From assembly GCF_004345735.1 (NCBI RefSeq), contig NZ_SLXL01000001.1:657197-721196 (forward strand): a stretch of 64,000 nucleotides of DNA, read 5' to 3'. This document shows, piece after piece, positions 54,367 to 63,952 of this stretch (position 1 is its first letter; each line of letters opens with the position of its first letter). The notes beneath the pieces were generated by a model that searched no databases, was not told the origin of the DNA, and saw nothing but the letters and a program-made list of their open reading frames with translations. This DNA is from Rhodovulum adriaticum (GTDB lineage Bacteria; Pseudomonadota; Alphaproteobacteria; Rhodobacterales; Rhodobacteraceae). The translations under genes and the position numbers were made by a program.

Positions 54367-57300
54367 TTATTCCGCCGGAACCGCGCGTTCCTCGATCCCC
54401 AGGGGATGGGACAGTTTGTCCAGCATCTCCTTGGGGCAGACCTGGACGAAGTTGCCCTTTTCCAGATCCCAGTGGGTCAGGATATCGCGGGCCTTGCGGC
54501 TGCCGGTTTCCGCGACATGGGCCTCGATCAGGCCTTTCAGTTCGGCCTCCCAGTGCTGGACGGTGACCTTGCAGGTGACCAGGGTTTCCATGTTCATCCG
54601 GTCTGCGGCCTGCCCCTCGGGGTCATAAAGGTAGGCCATGCCACCGGTCATGCCGGCGCCGAAATTCGCCCCGATGGTGCCCAGGATCACCGCAACGCCG
54701 CCTGTCATGTATTCGCAACCGTTGGAGCCGCAGCCCTCGACCACCACCTTGGCGCCCGAGTTGCGCACGGCGAAGCGTTCACCCGCCCGGCCCATGGCAA
54801 ACAGGTACCCGTCGGTCGCGCCGTAAAGGACCGTGTTGCCGATGATCGTGTTGTCGGCGGCCACCAGCGTCGAGGACAGCGGCGGGCGCACCACGATGGT
54901 GCCCCCCGACAGGCCCTTGCCGACATAGTCGTTGGCGTCGCCCGCGACCACGATCTTCAGCCCCGGGGCCGCAAAGGCGCCCAGCGACTGGCCCGCGCTG
55001 CCGGTCAGCTTTACCGTCAGGTGGTCGGGCTGCAGCTTGTTGCGCATGCCGAAGCGGTCCACGATGTGGCTGGAAACCCGCGTGCCGATGGTGCGGTGGG
55101 TGTTACGCACCGCATAGGACAGCTGCATCTTTTCGCCATCCTCGAAGAACGGGCCCGCATCGCGCAGGATTTCCGCGTCCAGCGTATCGGGCACCTCGGT
55201 CCGGGGGCGGGTGCGGTCCACCTGCGGGATTTCGCTGGCATCCACCCGCACCAGCAGCGGGTTCAGGTCCAGGTCGTCCAGGTGGGCGGACCCGCGGCTG
55301 ATCTGCGTCAGCAGGTCGGTGCGGCCGATGATTTCATCCAGCGAGCGCGCGCCGATCCGGGCCAGGATTTCGCGGACCTCCTGCGCGTAGAAGGTGATCA
55401 GGTTCACCACCTTGTCGGCGTTGCCCGTGAACTTGGCCCGCAGCTTTTCGTCTTGGGTACACACGCCCACCGGGCAGGTGTTGGACTGGCACTGACGCAC
55501 CATGATGCAACCCATGGCGATCAGGGCGGCGGTGCCGATGCCGTATTCCTCGGCCCCCATCATCGCGGCCATGACGATGTCGCGCCCGGTGCGCAGGCCG
55601 CCATCGGTGCGCAGGGTCACGCGTTCGCGCAGGTTGTTCATCGACAGAACCTGATGCGCCTCGGTCAGGCCCATTTCCCAGGGCAGGCCCGCATATTTGA
55701 TCGATGTGGCCGGGCTGGCGCCGGTGCCGCCGTTATGGCCGGAAATCAGGATCACGTCGGCCTTGGCCTTGGCCACGCCCGCGGCGATGGTGCCGACCCC
55801 CGAAGAGGCCACCAGTTTCACCGTCACCTTGGCGCGCGGGTTGATCTGTTTCAGGTCGTAGATCAGCTGCGCCAGATCCTCGATCGAGTAGATGTCGTGG
55901 TGCGGCGGCGGGCTGATCAGCGTCACGCCCTTGGTGGAATGGCGCAGCCGCGCGATCAGGTCGGTGACCTTCATCCCCGGCAACTGGCCGCCCTCGCCGG
56001 GCTTGGCGCCCTGGGCGACCTTGATTTCCAGTTCCTCACAATGGGTCAGGTATTCGGCGGTCACGCCGAACCGGCCCGAGGCCACCTGCTTGATCTTGGC
56101 GGACGGGTTGTCGCCATTGGGTTCAGGGTGGAAATGCGCCGGATCCTCGCCGCCCTCGCCGCTGTCGGATTTCGCGCCGATGCGGTTCATCGCCACCGTC
56201 AGCGCCTTGTGCGATTCGGGGCTGAGCGCACCCAGCGACATGCCCGGCGTCACGAACCGCTTGCGGATCGAGGTAACGCTTTCGACCTCTTCAATCGGGA
56301 CCGGCTTGCCGATGGGCTGCATCGCCAGCAGGTCGCGCAGGTGGATCGGCGGGTTGGACTGCATCGCGGCGGAAAACTGTTTCCACACCTCGAAACTGGC
56401 AGTGTCGCAGGCGCGTTGCAGCAGGGCCATGGTCTTGGCCTCCCAGGCGTGGGATTCACCCGTGCGCCGCGCCTTGTAAAAGCCGCCGATGGGCAGGACA
56501 TCCTGACCGCCGCGCCAGCCCATCTTGTGGACCTCTTCCAGCTTGTGCTGGATGCCGTTGATCCCGATGCCGGAAATGCGGGAATGCATGCCGGGGAAGT
56601 ATTCGGCGCACATCGCGCGGGACAGGCCCACCGCCTCAAAGTTCAGGCCGCCGCGATAGGACGAGATCACCGAGATACCCATCTTGGACATGATCTTCAG
56701 CAGGCCCAGGTCGATCGCCTTGCGGAAACGGGCCACCGCCTCGGTCAGGGAGCAGTCCAGCAGCCCGCGTTCGATGCGGTCGGCCAGGGTATCCTCGGCC
56801 AGGTAGGCGTTGACGGTCGTCGCGCCGCAGCCGACCAGCACGGCAAAGTAATGCGGGTCCACGCATTCGGCCGACCGCACGTTCAGCGAGGTAAAGGTCC
56901 GCAGCCCCTTGCGCGTCAGCCAGCTGTGCACGGCGGACGTCGCCAGGATCATCGGCATCGGCACGCATTTTTCGGACTGGTGCTGATCGGTCAGAACCAG
57001 GTGCCCGGCGCCGGAACGCACGGCATCCTCTGCCTCGGCGCGGATACGTTCCAGGCCCGCGCGCAGGGCGTCGGGTCCGGCATTCGCCGGGAAGGTGCAG
57101 TCGATTTCCGCCATCGGCACGACGAATTCGCTGACCAGCTTGTCGAACTGGGCGTTGCCCAGGAACGGGCTTTCCAGCGCGATGATGCGGGTCTGGCTGC
57201 CGTCCTCGTCCAGCACGTTACGCAGGTTGCCAAAGCGGGTTTTCAGGCTCATCACCCGGTATTCGCGCAAGCTGTCGATGGGCGGGTTGGTGACCTGGCT

Positions 57301-58911
57301 GAAGTTCTGCCGGAAGAAGTGGCTGAGCGGGCGGTACTTGTTCGACAGCACCGCCGAAGGCGTGTCGTCGCCCATAGACGCGATGGCCTCTTTGCCGTCA
57401 TCGGCCATGGGCATCAGGATCTGTTCGACCTCTTCGACCGAGTAGCCGGCCGCGATCTGCCGCTTGCGCAGTTCGCCACCCTTGAACAGCGGCTTTTCGT
57501 CGACCCCGGCCAGGGCGTCGTCCAGTTCGTCCACCTTTGCCAGCCATTGATCGAAGGGCTGGCTGGCGGCCAGCATGTCCTTCAACTCGGCATCGTGGTA
57601 AAGCTTGCCCTCTTTGGTATCGACGGCGATCATCTGGCCCGGCCCAAGCGCGCCCTTTTCGCGCGCGGTGGCCTCGTCCGTGGGGACCATGCCGATTTCG
57701 GACCCCGCGATCAGCAGCCCGTCGCCGGTCACGACATAGCGCATCGGGCGCAGGCCGTTGCGGTCCAGCCCGCCGCAGACCCAGCGGCCATCGGTCATCG
57801 CCAGGGCGGCGGGGCCGTCCCAGGGTTCCATAACCGAGTTCACATAGGCGTACATGTCGCGCCAGCCCTGAGGCATTTCCAGCGCCTGTTTCGACCAGGC
57901 CTCGGGGACCAGCATGGTTTTCGCCATGGGCGCGCTGCGGCCCGCGCGTACCAGAACCTCGAACACCGAATCCAGCGCGGCCGAGTCCGACGACCCCTGC
58001 GCCACGATCGGCTTGATATCCTCGGCCAGCTCGCCAAAGGCAGAGCTTGCCATGCGGATTTCATGGCTTTTCAGCCAGTTCAGGTTGCCCTTCAGCGTGT
58101 TGATCTCGCCGTTATGGGCCAGCATGCGGAAGGGCTGCGCCAGCCACCATTGCGGGAAGGTGTTGGTGGAATAGCGCTGGTGATAGATGGCAAAGGACGA
58201 CTTGAACCGTTCGTCCTGCAGGTCGGGATAGAATTCTGCCACCTGCTCGGCCAGCATCATGCCCTTGTAGATGACGGACCGGCAGGACAGCGAACACAGG
58301 TACAGCGTGGGCACCTGGGCGGCGGCGGCGGCCTTTTCGATGCGGCGGCGGATGACGTAAAGCTCGCGTTCAAAGGTTTCCTCGTCCACGCCCTTGGCGT
58401 TGGAAATCAGGATCTGTTCGATCTCGGGGCGCGTCGCGTTGGCCTTTTCGCCCAGGCACGAGGTATCCACCGGAACGTGGCGCCAGCCATAGATGTAATA
58501 GCCCATCCGCAGCACCTCGGTTTCCACGATGGTGCGGCAGACCTCTTGCGCGCCGAAATCGGTGCGCGGCAGGAACACCTGGCCCACGGCGATCAGCTTG
58601 TCCGTGTCCGGTTCGTGCCCGGTCTGGCGGATCTGGTCATAGAAGAAGGGCACCGGGATCTGGACATGGATGCCCGCGCCGTCGCCGGTCTTGCCGTCGG
58701 CATCGACCGCGCCGCGGTGCCAGATGGCCTTCAGCGCGTTGATGCCGCTTTCCACGACCTGACGCGAGGGTTTGCCGTCGATGGCAACGACCAGGCCGAC
58801 CCCGCAGGACGAATGTTCATCCTCGGGGTGGTACATCCCGTTTTCGGCCATGTAGGCGCGCTTGGCTTCTTCCTGGGCCACCCAGGCGGTATCGAATTTC
58901 GTCATGGTCAT
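54367..58911 (-). CDS. gltB: GltB, glutamate synthase (NADPH) large subunit
   Basis: Makes glutamate from glutamine and 2-oxoglutarate. The 1514-aa precursor is processed to the N-terminal nucleophile Cys36 (SSCGVGL). The class II amidotransferase domain (about 36-430) is followed by the central and FMN domains, the [3Fe-4S] cysteines in CIMVRQCQSNTCPVGVC (about 1155-1171, in pieces), and the GXGXG-repeat beta-helix at the C-terminus. Codon 1 or codon 3 may be the start. gltD lies 69 bp upstream on the same strand. Confidence 0.97.
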   Translation of the reverse strand: MTMTKFDTAWVAQEEAKRAYMAENGMYHPEDEHSSCGVGLVVAIDGKPSRQVVESGINALKAIWHRGAVDADGKTGDGAGIHVQIPVPFFYDQIRQTGHEPDTDKLIAVGQVFLPRTDFGAQEVCRTIVETEVLRMGYYIYGWRHVPVDTSCLGEKANATRPEIEQILISNAKGVDEETFERELYVIRRRIEKAAAAAQVPTLYLCSLSCRSVIYKGMMLAEQVAEFYPDLQDERFKSSFAIYHQRYSTNTFPQWWLAQPFRMLAHNGEINTLKGNLNWLKSHEIRMASSAFGELAEDIKPIVAQGSSDSAALDSVFEVLVRAGRSAPMAKTMLVPEAWSKQALEMPQGWRDMYAYVNSVMEPWDGPAALAMTDGRWVCGGLDRNGLRPMRYVVTGDGLLIAGSEIGMVPTDEATAREKGALGPGQMIAVDTKEGKLYHDAELKDMLAASQPFDQWLAKVDELDDALAGVDEKPLFKGGELRKRQIAAGYSVEEVEQILMPMADDGKEAIASMGDDTPSAVLSNKYRPLSHFFRQNFSQVTNPPIDSLREYRVMSLKTRFGNLRNVLDEDGSQTRIIALESPFLGNAQFDKLVSEFVVPMAEIDCTFPANAGPDALRAGLERIRAEAEDAVRSGAGHLVLTDQHQSEKCVPMPMILATSAVHSWLTRKGLRTFTSLNVRSAECVDPHYFAVLVGCGATTVNAYLAEDTLADRIERGLLDCSLTEAVARFRKAIDLGLLKIMSKMGISVISSYRGGLNFEAVGLSRAMCAEYFPGMHSRISGIGINGIQHKLEEVHKMGWRGGQDVLPIGGFYKARRTGESHAWEAKTMALLQRACDTASFEVWKQFSAAMQSNPPIHLRDLLAMQPIGKPVPIEEVESVTSIRKRFVTPGMSLGALSPESHKALTVAMNRIGAKSDSGEGGEDPAHFHPEPNGDNPSAKIKQVASGRFGVTAEYLTHCEELEIKVAQGAKPGEGGQLPGMKVTDLIARLRHSTKGVTLISPPPHHDIYSIEDLAQLIYDLKQINPRAKVTVKLVASSGVGTIAAGVAKAKADVILISGHNGGTGASPATSIKYAGLPWEMGLTEAHQVLSMNNLRERVTLRTDGGLRTGRDIVMAAMMGAEEYGIGTAALIAMGCIMVRQCQSNTCPVGVCTQDEKLRAKFTGNADKVVNLITFYAQEVREILARIGARSLDEIIGRTDLLTQISRGSAHLDDLDLNPLLVRVDASEIPQVDRTRPRTEVPDTLDAEILRDAGPFFEDGEKMQLSYAVRNTHRTIGTRVSSHIVDRFGMRNKLQPDHLTVKLTGSAGQSLGAFAAPGLKIVVAGDANDYVGKGLSGGTIVVRPPLSSTLVAADNTIIGNTVLYGATDGYLFAMGRAGERFAVRNSGAKVVVEGCGSNGCEYMTGGVAVILGTIGANFGAGMTGGMAYLYDPEGQAADRMNMETLVTCKVTVQHWEAELKGLIEAHVAETGSRKARDILTHWDLEKGNFVQVCPKEMLDKLSHPLGIEERAVPAE

Positions 58912-58980
58912 ACCCTTTCGCTAGCGGGTCGGGGCGCGCGGCGGGCGCGCCCGGATCATGGTCCTGTCGGCAGGTTCCGG

Positions 58981-60414
58981 TTACTCGGCCGCGACGCTCG
59001 CGGGCTGGGCAAGGTAGGTGAGAATGCTGTCGGCGGCCTCGCGCCCGTCGCGGATCGCCCAGACCACCAGCGAGGCGCCGCGCACGATGTCGCCCACGGC
59101 ATAGACGCCGGGCAGGGCGGTGGCGTGGGTGCCGAACTCGGCCTTGATGGTGCCCCAGCGGGTCACTTCCAGTGCCTCTTCGCCCCACAGCGTCGGCAGA
59201 TCCTCGGGTTCGAAGCCCAGGGCCTTGATGACCAGGTCGGCGGGTTCGGCGTAATCGGCGCCCTCGATCACCTCGGGGGTCTGGCGGCCGGTGGCGTCCG
59301 GCGGGCCAAGGCGCATCTTCTGCACCATCACCGCCTCGACCGGGTCGCCGGCAAAGCCCTGCGGCGCGGACAGCCAGACGAATTCCACGCCCTCTTCCTC
59401 GGCGTTCTGCACCTCGCGCTGGGACCCCGGCATGTTGGCCCGGTCGCGGCGGTACAGCAGCTTGACCGACTCCGCGCCCTGGCGGATCGCGGTGCGCACG
59501 CAGTCCATGGCGGTGTCGCCGCCGCCGATGACCACCACGCGCTTGCCGTTCGCGTTCAACTCGCCCGAATCGTATTCCGGCACATCGTCGCCAAAGCTGA
59601 CGCGGTTCGACGCGGTCAGGTAATCCAGCGCGGCCACGATGCCCGCCGCCCCAGCGCCGGGGCCGGTCAGGTCGCGCGCCTTGTAGACGCCGGTAGCGAT
59701 CAGCACCGCGTCATGCTTGCCGCGGATCGCGTCAAAGCTGATGTCGCTGCCCACGTTGCAGTTCAGCACGAATTCGACGCCGCCTTCCTCCAGCTGGGCG
59801 ACGCGGCGCATGACCACGTCCTTTTCCAGCTTGAAGCCGGGAATGCCGTAGGTCAGCAGCCCACCCGCGCGGTCGTGGCGGTCGTAGACGGTCACCTGGA
59901 TGCCGGCACGGCGCAGCCGGTCGGCCGCAGCCAGCCCGCCGGGGCCTGCACCAATGATGCCCACGCTTTCGGGGCGCTCTTCGGCAGGTTTGATCGGCTG
60001 AACCCAACCTTCGTCCCATGCGGTGTCGGTGATGTACTTTTCGACCGAGCCGATGGTGACGGTGCCGTGGCCCGATTGTTCGATCACGCAATTGCCTTCG
60101 CACAGGCGGTCCTGCGGGCAGATGCGGCCGCAGATTTCCGGGAAGGTATTGGTGTATTGGCTCATCTCGTAGGCTTCTTGCAGCCGCCCCTCGGCGGTCA
60201 GGCGCAGCCAGTCGGGAATGTTGTTGTGCAGCGGGCAATGCGCCTGGCAATAGGGCACGCCGCACTGGCTGCACCGGGCGGCCTGCTCGGCGGCCTTCGT
60301 GTCGGCGTACTCGGCATAGATTTCGTTGAAATCATGCGCGCGCGCTTCGGCCTCGCGCTTTTCAGGCATTTCCTTCGCCACGGAGACGAACTGGAGCATT
60401 TTTTGCTTCGACAT
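58981..60414 (-). CDS. gltD: GltD, glutamate synthase small subunit
   Basis: The 477-aa FAD- and NADPH-binding subunit passes electrons to GltB through two [4Fe-4S] clusters. The N-terminal cluster cysteines are in ARCSQCGVPYCQAHCP (about 46-61) and EICGRICPQDRLCEGNC (about 95-110); FAD (GIIGAGPGGLAAA, about 150-162) and NADPH (VVVIGGGDTAMD, about 285-296) sites follow. ATG 60414 (MSKQKMLQF) was chosen. It is the first gene of gltDB. Confidence 0.97.
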   Translation of the reverse strand: MSKQKMLQFVSVAKEMPEKREAEARAHDFNEIYAEYADTKAAEQAARCSQCGVPYCQAHCPLHNNIPDWLRLTAEGRLQEAYEMSQYTNTFPEICGRICPQDRLCEGNCVIEQSGHGTVTIGSVEKYITDTAWDEGWVQPIKPAEERPESVGIIGAGPGGLAAADRLRRAGIQVTVYDRHDRAGGLLTYGIPGFKLEKDVVMRRVAQLEEGGVEFVLNCNVGSDISFDAIRGKHDAVLIATGVYKARDLTGPGAGAAGIVAALDYLTASNRVSFGDDVPEYDSGELNANGKRVVVIGGGDTAMDCVRTAIRQGAESVKLLYRRDRANMPGSQREVQNAEEEGVEFVWLSAPQGFAGDPVEAVMVQKMRLGPPDATGRQTPEVIEGADYAEPADLVIKALGFEPEDLPTLWGEEALEVTRWGTIKAEFGTHATALPGVYAVGDIVRGASLVVWAIRDGREAADSILTYLAQPASVAAE

Positions 60415-60555
60415 CGTGCTCTCCTCCGGCACAGACTTCGGCTATCGAACGCTTTCTATACGGGTGGGTGGCGGAAAAGAAAAGTAAGCAATGCTGACCA
60501 TAATGCGATTATTTTCCCAATCCCGACGAAAGTTTGGCGGATTTTATGCGGAAAA

Positions 60556-60574
60556 GGGTAAGCTTAACTTACCC
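60556..60574. promoter_or_regulatory. Inverted repeat in the gltD-uppP divergent region
   Basis: A perfect palindrome, GGGTAAG - CTTAA - CTTACCC, in an AT-rich stretch between the divergent gltD and uppP genes, 65 bp before uppP. It looks like a dimeric regulator site; the regulator is unknown. Confidence 0.5.
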
Positions 60575-60638
60575 ATGTGCGCGCTTCTCATTCCGAATCA
60601 GGCCACTATGCTGGCGCTGACCCATACATGAGGCCTAC

Positions 60639-61442
60639 ATGCCACTTTATCACCTGCTGCTGCTTGCCGTCATTCAGGGCGTGACCGAGTTTCTGCCCAT
60701 CTCGTCCTCTGGCCACCTGATCCTGTTGCCCGGCCTGACCGGGATGGCCGACCAGGGGCTGGTGATCGACGTTGCCGTGCATGTGGGCACGCTGGGCGCA
60801 GTTGTGCTGTATTTCCGCAAGGACGTAGCCCTGGCGCTGGGCGGGTTGGGGCGGCTGGCGCGGGGCCAGATCGACACGACCGGCGCCTTTCTGGCGCTGT
60901 GCCTGATCGTGGCCACGATCCCGGTGATGATCCTGGGTCTGGTCATCAAGCTGACCGGCCTGGACGAGGCCTTGCGCAGCATCGCGGTGATCGGTTGGAC
61001 GATGCTGCTGTTCGGCCTGCTGCTGTGGGTCGTGGACATGCGCGCGCCGCGGGTCCGCAAGGCGCCGCAATGGACGCTGAAGCATGCGATCATCATGGGG
61101 CTGTGGCAGGCGGTGGCGCTGATCCCCGGCACCTCGCGGTCGGGGATCACGATCACCGGGGCGCGGGCGTTGGGCTATGACCGGGTGGGCGCGGCGCGGC
61201 TGTCGATGCTGATGTCCATCCCCACGATCCTGATCGCCGGACTGGTTGTCGGCGGAGAGGTGGTGCTGGACGCCGATATGGCCATGCTCCGCGACGGCGC
61301 GATCGCCGCCGCGTTTGCCTTTGCCTCGGCGCTTGCGGCGCTGGCGGTGATGATGCGGCTGGCGCGCAGCATCAGCTTTACCCCCTACGTGCTCTACCGC
61401 GTCATCCTGGGGCTGGTGCTGCTGTATGTCGCCTACGTCTAG
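60639..61442 (+). CDS. uppP: Undecaprenyl-diphosphate phosphatase (BacA/UppP)
   Basis: Recycles undecaprenyl diphosphate for cell-wall synthesis. The 267-aa polytopic protein has the family motifs GVTEFLPISSSGHLIL (about 14-29) and PGTSRSGITITGARALGYDR (about 165-184). It is convergent with the epimerase gene, stops overlapping by 3 bp. Confidence 0.96.
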   Translation: MPLYHLLLLAVIQGVTEFLPISSSGHLILLPGLTGMADQGLVIDVAVHVGTLGAVVLYFRKDVALALGGLGRLARGQIDTTGAFLALCLIVATIPVMILGLVIKLTGLDEALRSIAVIGWTMLLFGLLLWVVDMRAPRVRKAPQWTLKHAIIMGLWQAVALIPGTSRSGITITGARALGYDRVGAARLSMLMSIPTILIAGLVVGGEVVLDADMAMLRDGAIAAAFAFASALAALAVMMRLARSISFTPYVLYRVILGLVLLYVAYV

Positions 61443-62425
61443 GGGCGCAGCCGCTTGGCGGATTCGCGCACCTCGTAAAACTGCCCGGCCGGGCGATAGC
61501 GCCACAGGTATTCCGGCAGCACCGCATCCATCGCCGTGGGCGCGATTCCCAGTTCGGGCAGGCCGGGCATGCCCGCGCCGACCACGTTATCCTGGCTGAG
61601 GCTGCGCACCTGGTCGCGGGTCAGGATGCTGTTGGTGAACAGCCCCAGCGACAGCGATTGCAACAGATCAAAGGCCGTGCCCATCGCCGCCGACAGAGGC
61701 AGCGGCAAGCCGATGACCCAGGTGCCGGGACGGCGGACGATTTCCAGCATGTCCTCCATCAGGTCAGCAAAGCTCTTGGCCTCGGGGCCGCCCAGTTCGT
61801 AGATGCCCGGCGCGGCCTTGCCGGTCACGCCCATAACCGCGGCCTGCGCGACGTCATCGACATAAACCGGCTGAAAGCGGCTGCCCGCGCCGGTGATCGG
61901 CAGAACCGGCAGAAAGCGCGCCATGCTGGCAAAGCGGTTGAAGAACTGGTCCTCGGGGCCGAACACGATGGACGGGCGCAGGATCACCGCGTCGGGGAAG
62001 TGTTCCAGCACCGCCTTTTCGCCCAGCCCCTTGGATTGTGAATAAAGGCTGGGGCCGTGCGCATCGGCCCCGATGGCCGACACATGCACCATCCGCGCCA
62101 CCCCGGCGCTGGCGGCCTCTTGGGCGATATGCTCGGCGCCGTGATGCTGGACCAGGCCAAAGGTGTTGCGCCCGACCTCGTTCAGGATGCCCACGCAGTT
62201 GACCACCGCATCGGCGCCCTTCATCGCCGCCGCGACCGAGTCGCGGTCGCGGATGTTGCACAGGACCGGCTCCACCTGGCCCACCGCACCGTAGGTGCGC
62301 ACGAACAGCGCCTCGTTCGGGCGGCGCACGGCGACACGGACGCGCCAGCCCTCTTGGGCCATGCGGCGCGCGATGTAGCGGCCCACGAAACCGGACCCCC
62401 CGAAAATGGTGACAAGCCGCGACAT
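61439..62425 (-). CDS. Complex I NDUFA9-like NAD(P)-binding epimerase-family protein
   Basis: A 328-aa atypical short-chain dehydrogenase. The nucleotide site reads IFGGSGFVGRYIAR (about 7-20), and the NDUFA9 family region SIVFGPEDQFFNRFA (about 165-179) is clear. Bacterial members are free-standing relatives of a mitochondrial complex I accessory subunit; their role here is open. ATG 62425 has GGAGGAGA upstream. Confidence 0.9.
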   Translation of the reverse strand: MSRLVTIFGGSGFVGRYIARRMAQEGWRVRVAVRRPNEALFVRTYGAVGQVEPVLCNIRDRDSVAAAMKGADAVVNCVGILNEVGRNTFGLVQHHGAEHIAQEAASAGVARMVHVSAIGADAHGPSLYSQSKGLGEKAVLEHFPDAVILRPSIVFGPEDQFFNRFASMARFLPVLPITGAGSRFQPVYVDDVAQAAVMGVTGKAAPGIYELGGPEAKSFADLMEDMLEIVRRPGTWVIGLPLPLSAAMGTAFDLLQSLSLGLFTNSILTRDQVRSLSQDNVVGAGMPGLPELGIAPTAMDAVLPEYLWRYRPAGQFYEVRESAKRLRP

Positions 62426-62574
62426 GACAGGGTCTCCTCCAACCTGAAATCTTGCCATGGATATAGGGTTGCGGCCCCGGTGAGCAAGCCGCGCCGCAGG
62501 TCATGTCATTTTCGTGTAAAATGGCCGTTGACACTCCCTGCGGCCCCCTTTAAGTCACCGCCTCACGCACACCG

Positions 62575-62661
62575 GCCCAGGTGGCGGAATTGGTAGACGC
62601 GCTAGCTTCAGGTGCTAGTGTCCGTATGGACGTGGAGGTTCGAGTCCTCTCCTGGGCACCA
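62575..62661 (+). tRNA. tRNA-Leu (CAG)
   Basis: An 87-nt class II tRNA with a long variable arm: acceptor GCCCAGG/CCTGGGC, anticodon stem CTAGC/GCTAG with loop TTCAGGT (anticodon CAG), T arm GGTTCGAGTCC and encoded CCA. Its 3' end is the likely attachment site for the integrase gene that follows. Confidence 0.96.
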
Positions 62662-62722
62662 TTATCAGCTCCAAACCGTTGTTTTGCCTCAGCTTTATCT
62701 CAGGATAGAGCGAGCGTAGAAC

Positions 62723-63952
62723 ATGGCGGAGAACAAAACTGCACCTCATTCATTTGTCAAAGACGGCATCTACTACTTCGTGAGACGTGTCCCCAAGGAC
62801 CTGCAGCATCACTACACATCACCAAAAATCTCATTCTCGCTTCGCACGAGGGCAGCATCTGTCGCTACCTCTCGCGCACTCAGAGCGGCGCAACAACTCG
62901 ATGAACACTGGTATTTCCTCAGGATCAACGATTGCGATCTACCGGGAAAGCACATGCTGCGTTTGGCGCAGAATACCAACGCCGCTCACAACATGGCGAT
63001 CTCCTCTGCTGCAGCAGCCGATACAGTGAAGCTCTCGGAGGCCGTGGGTATCTACCTGAGGCTCAAGGGCCAAGGTCGTCCCGTTACCTTTCATCGAGCA
63101 GCTGAACGCTCCTGCGGCTACGTGATCGACGTTTGCGGAGACAAGGACATCACTGCCTACAGCAAGGCTGACGCGAACGCCTTCCGCGACAGCCTTATTG
63201 AACGCGGTCTGGCAGGTAGTAGTATGACGCGGGTTATCGGAACAGTGCGTTCGGTTTTCAACTTTGTCGCCGCCGAAGTAGGCCTCGACATCACCAATCC
63301 ATTCGGCAAGGTCTACTACGACCGCAACGCAGGCGTTGAAGATCGGGAGCCGCTGACGCTCAAAGCCATTCGCACCCTGCAGAGTGAGTGTCGCAAACTT
63401 GACGATGATCTGCGCTGGCTGGTTGCCTTGGTTTCCGACACAGGGATGCGTCTCGCTGAGGCCGCTGGTCTGTCTGTGGAGGACCTCAAGCTTGACGATC
63501 CAATACCTCATGTAGTCGTTCGGGAGCGTCCTTGGCGTCGCTTGAAGACCGCAGGCAGCAGCCGCGTGGTTCCTCTTGTGGGTGAAGCGCTCTGGGCAGC
63601 TCAGCGCATCCACGACAGCGCCAAGGATAGCGAGTTCGCTTTCCCGCGATACAACAAGAACGGCCAGACCAACGCTAACTCAGCGAGTGCGGCACTGAAC
63701 AAATGGGTGAAGCCATACGTCAGTGGCAAAGCCACCATGCACGGTTTCCGCCATTCGATGCGCGACAGGCTCAGGGCAGTTGAATGTCCTGCAGATATCG
63801 TGGACCAGATCGGTGGCTGGCAGACTGAGGGCGTTGGACACGGATACGGACGGGGTTATCCGTTGAGCGTATTGTCGAAGTGGATGGGGAAGGTGGCGTC
63901 CGAACCGAGACTGTGCAGAATTCTGTGCCCTGGCGTGGTAGCTCTGAGATGA
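62723..63952 (+). CDS. Tyrosine recombinase (site-specific integrase), 3' end overrun by an IS
   Basis: A 409-aa phage/island-type integrase: N-terminal arm domain (YYFVRRVPKDLQ), core-binding domain (about 90-190) and catalytic domain with Arg in DTGMRLAEA (about 244), HGFRHSMR and the Tyr in GHGYGRGY (about 377). It lies 61 bp after tRNA-Leu and is lower in GC than the core genes. The family usually ends soon after LSKWMGKV; the extra tail here (from about codon 395) appears to be IS sequence, so the native stop is probably lost. Confidence 0.85.
   Translation: MAENKTAPHSFVKDGIYYFVRRVPKDLQHHYTSPKISFSLRTRAASVATSRALRAAQQLDEHWYFLRINDCDLPGKHMLRLAQNTNAAHNMAISSAAAADTVKLSEAVGIYLRLKGQGRPVTFHRAAERSCGYVIDVCGDKDITAYSKADANAFRDSLIERGLAGSSMTRVIGTVRSVFNFVAAEVGLDITNPFGKVYYDRNAGVEDREPLTLKAIRTLQSECRKLDDDLRWLVALVSDTGMRLAEAAGLSVEDLKLDDPIPHVVVRERPWRRLKTAGSSRVVPLVGEALWAAQRIHDSAKDSEFAFPRYNKNGQTNANSASAALNKWVKPYVSGKATMHGFRHSMRDRLRAVECPADIVDQIGGWQTEGVGHGYGRGYPLSVLSKWMGKVASEPRLCRILCPGVVALR

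Noticed and set aside
53926..60561. A 2211-codon open frame on the plus strand
   Set aside because: It is fully antisense to mtgA, gltB and gltD, which have clear families. Long antisense frames are usual in high-GC DNA, and the translation shows no domain.
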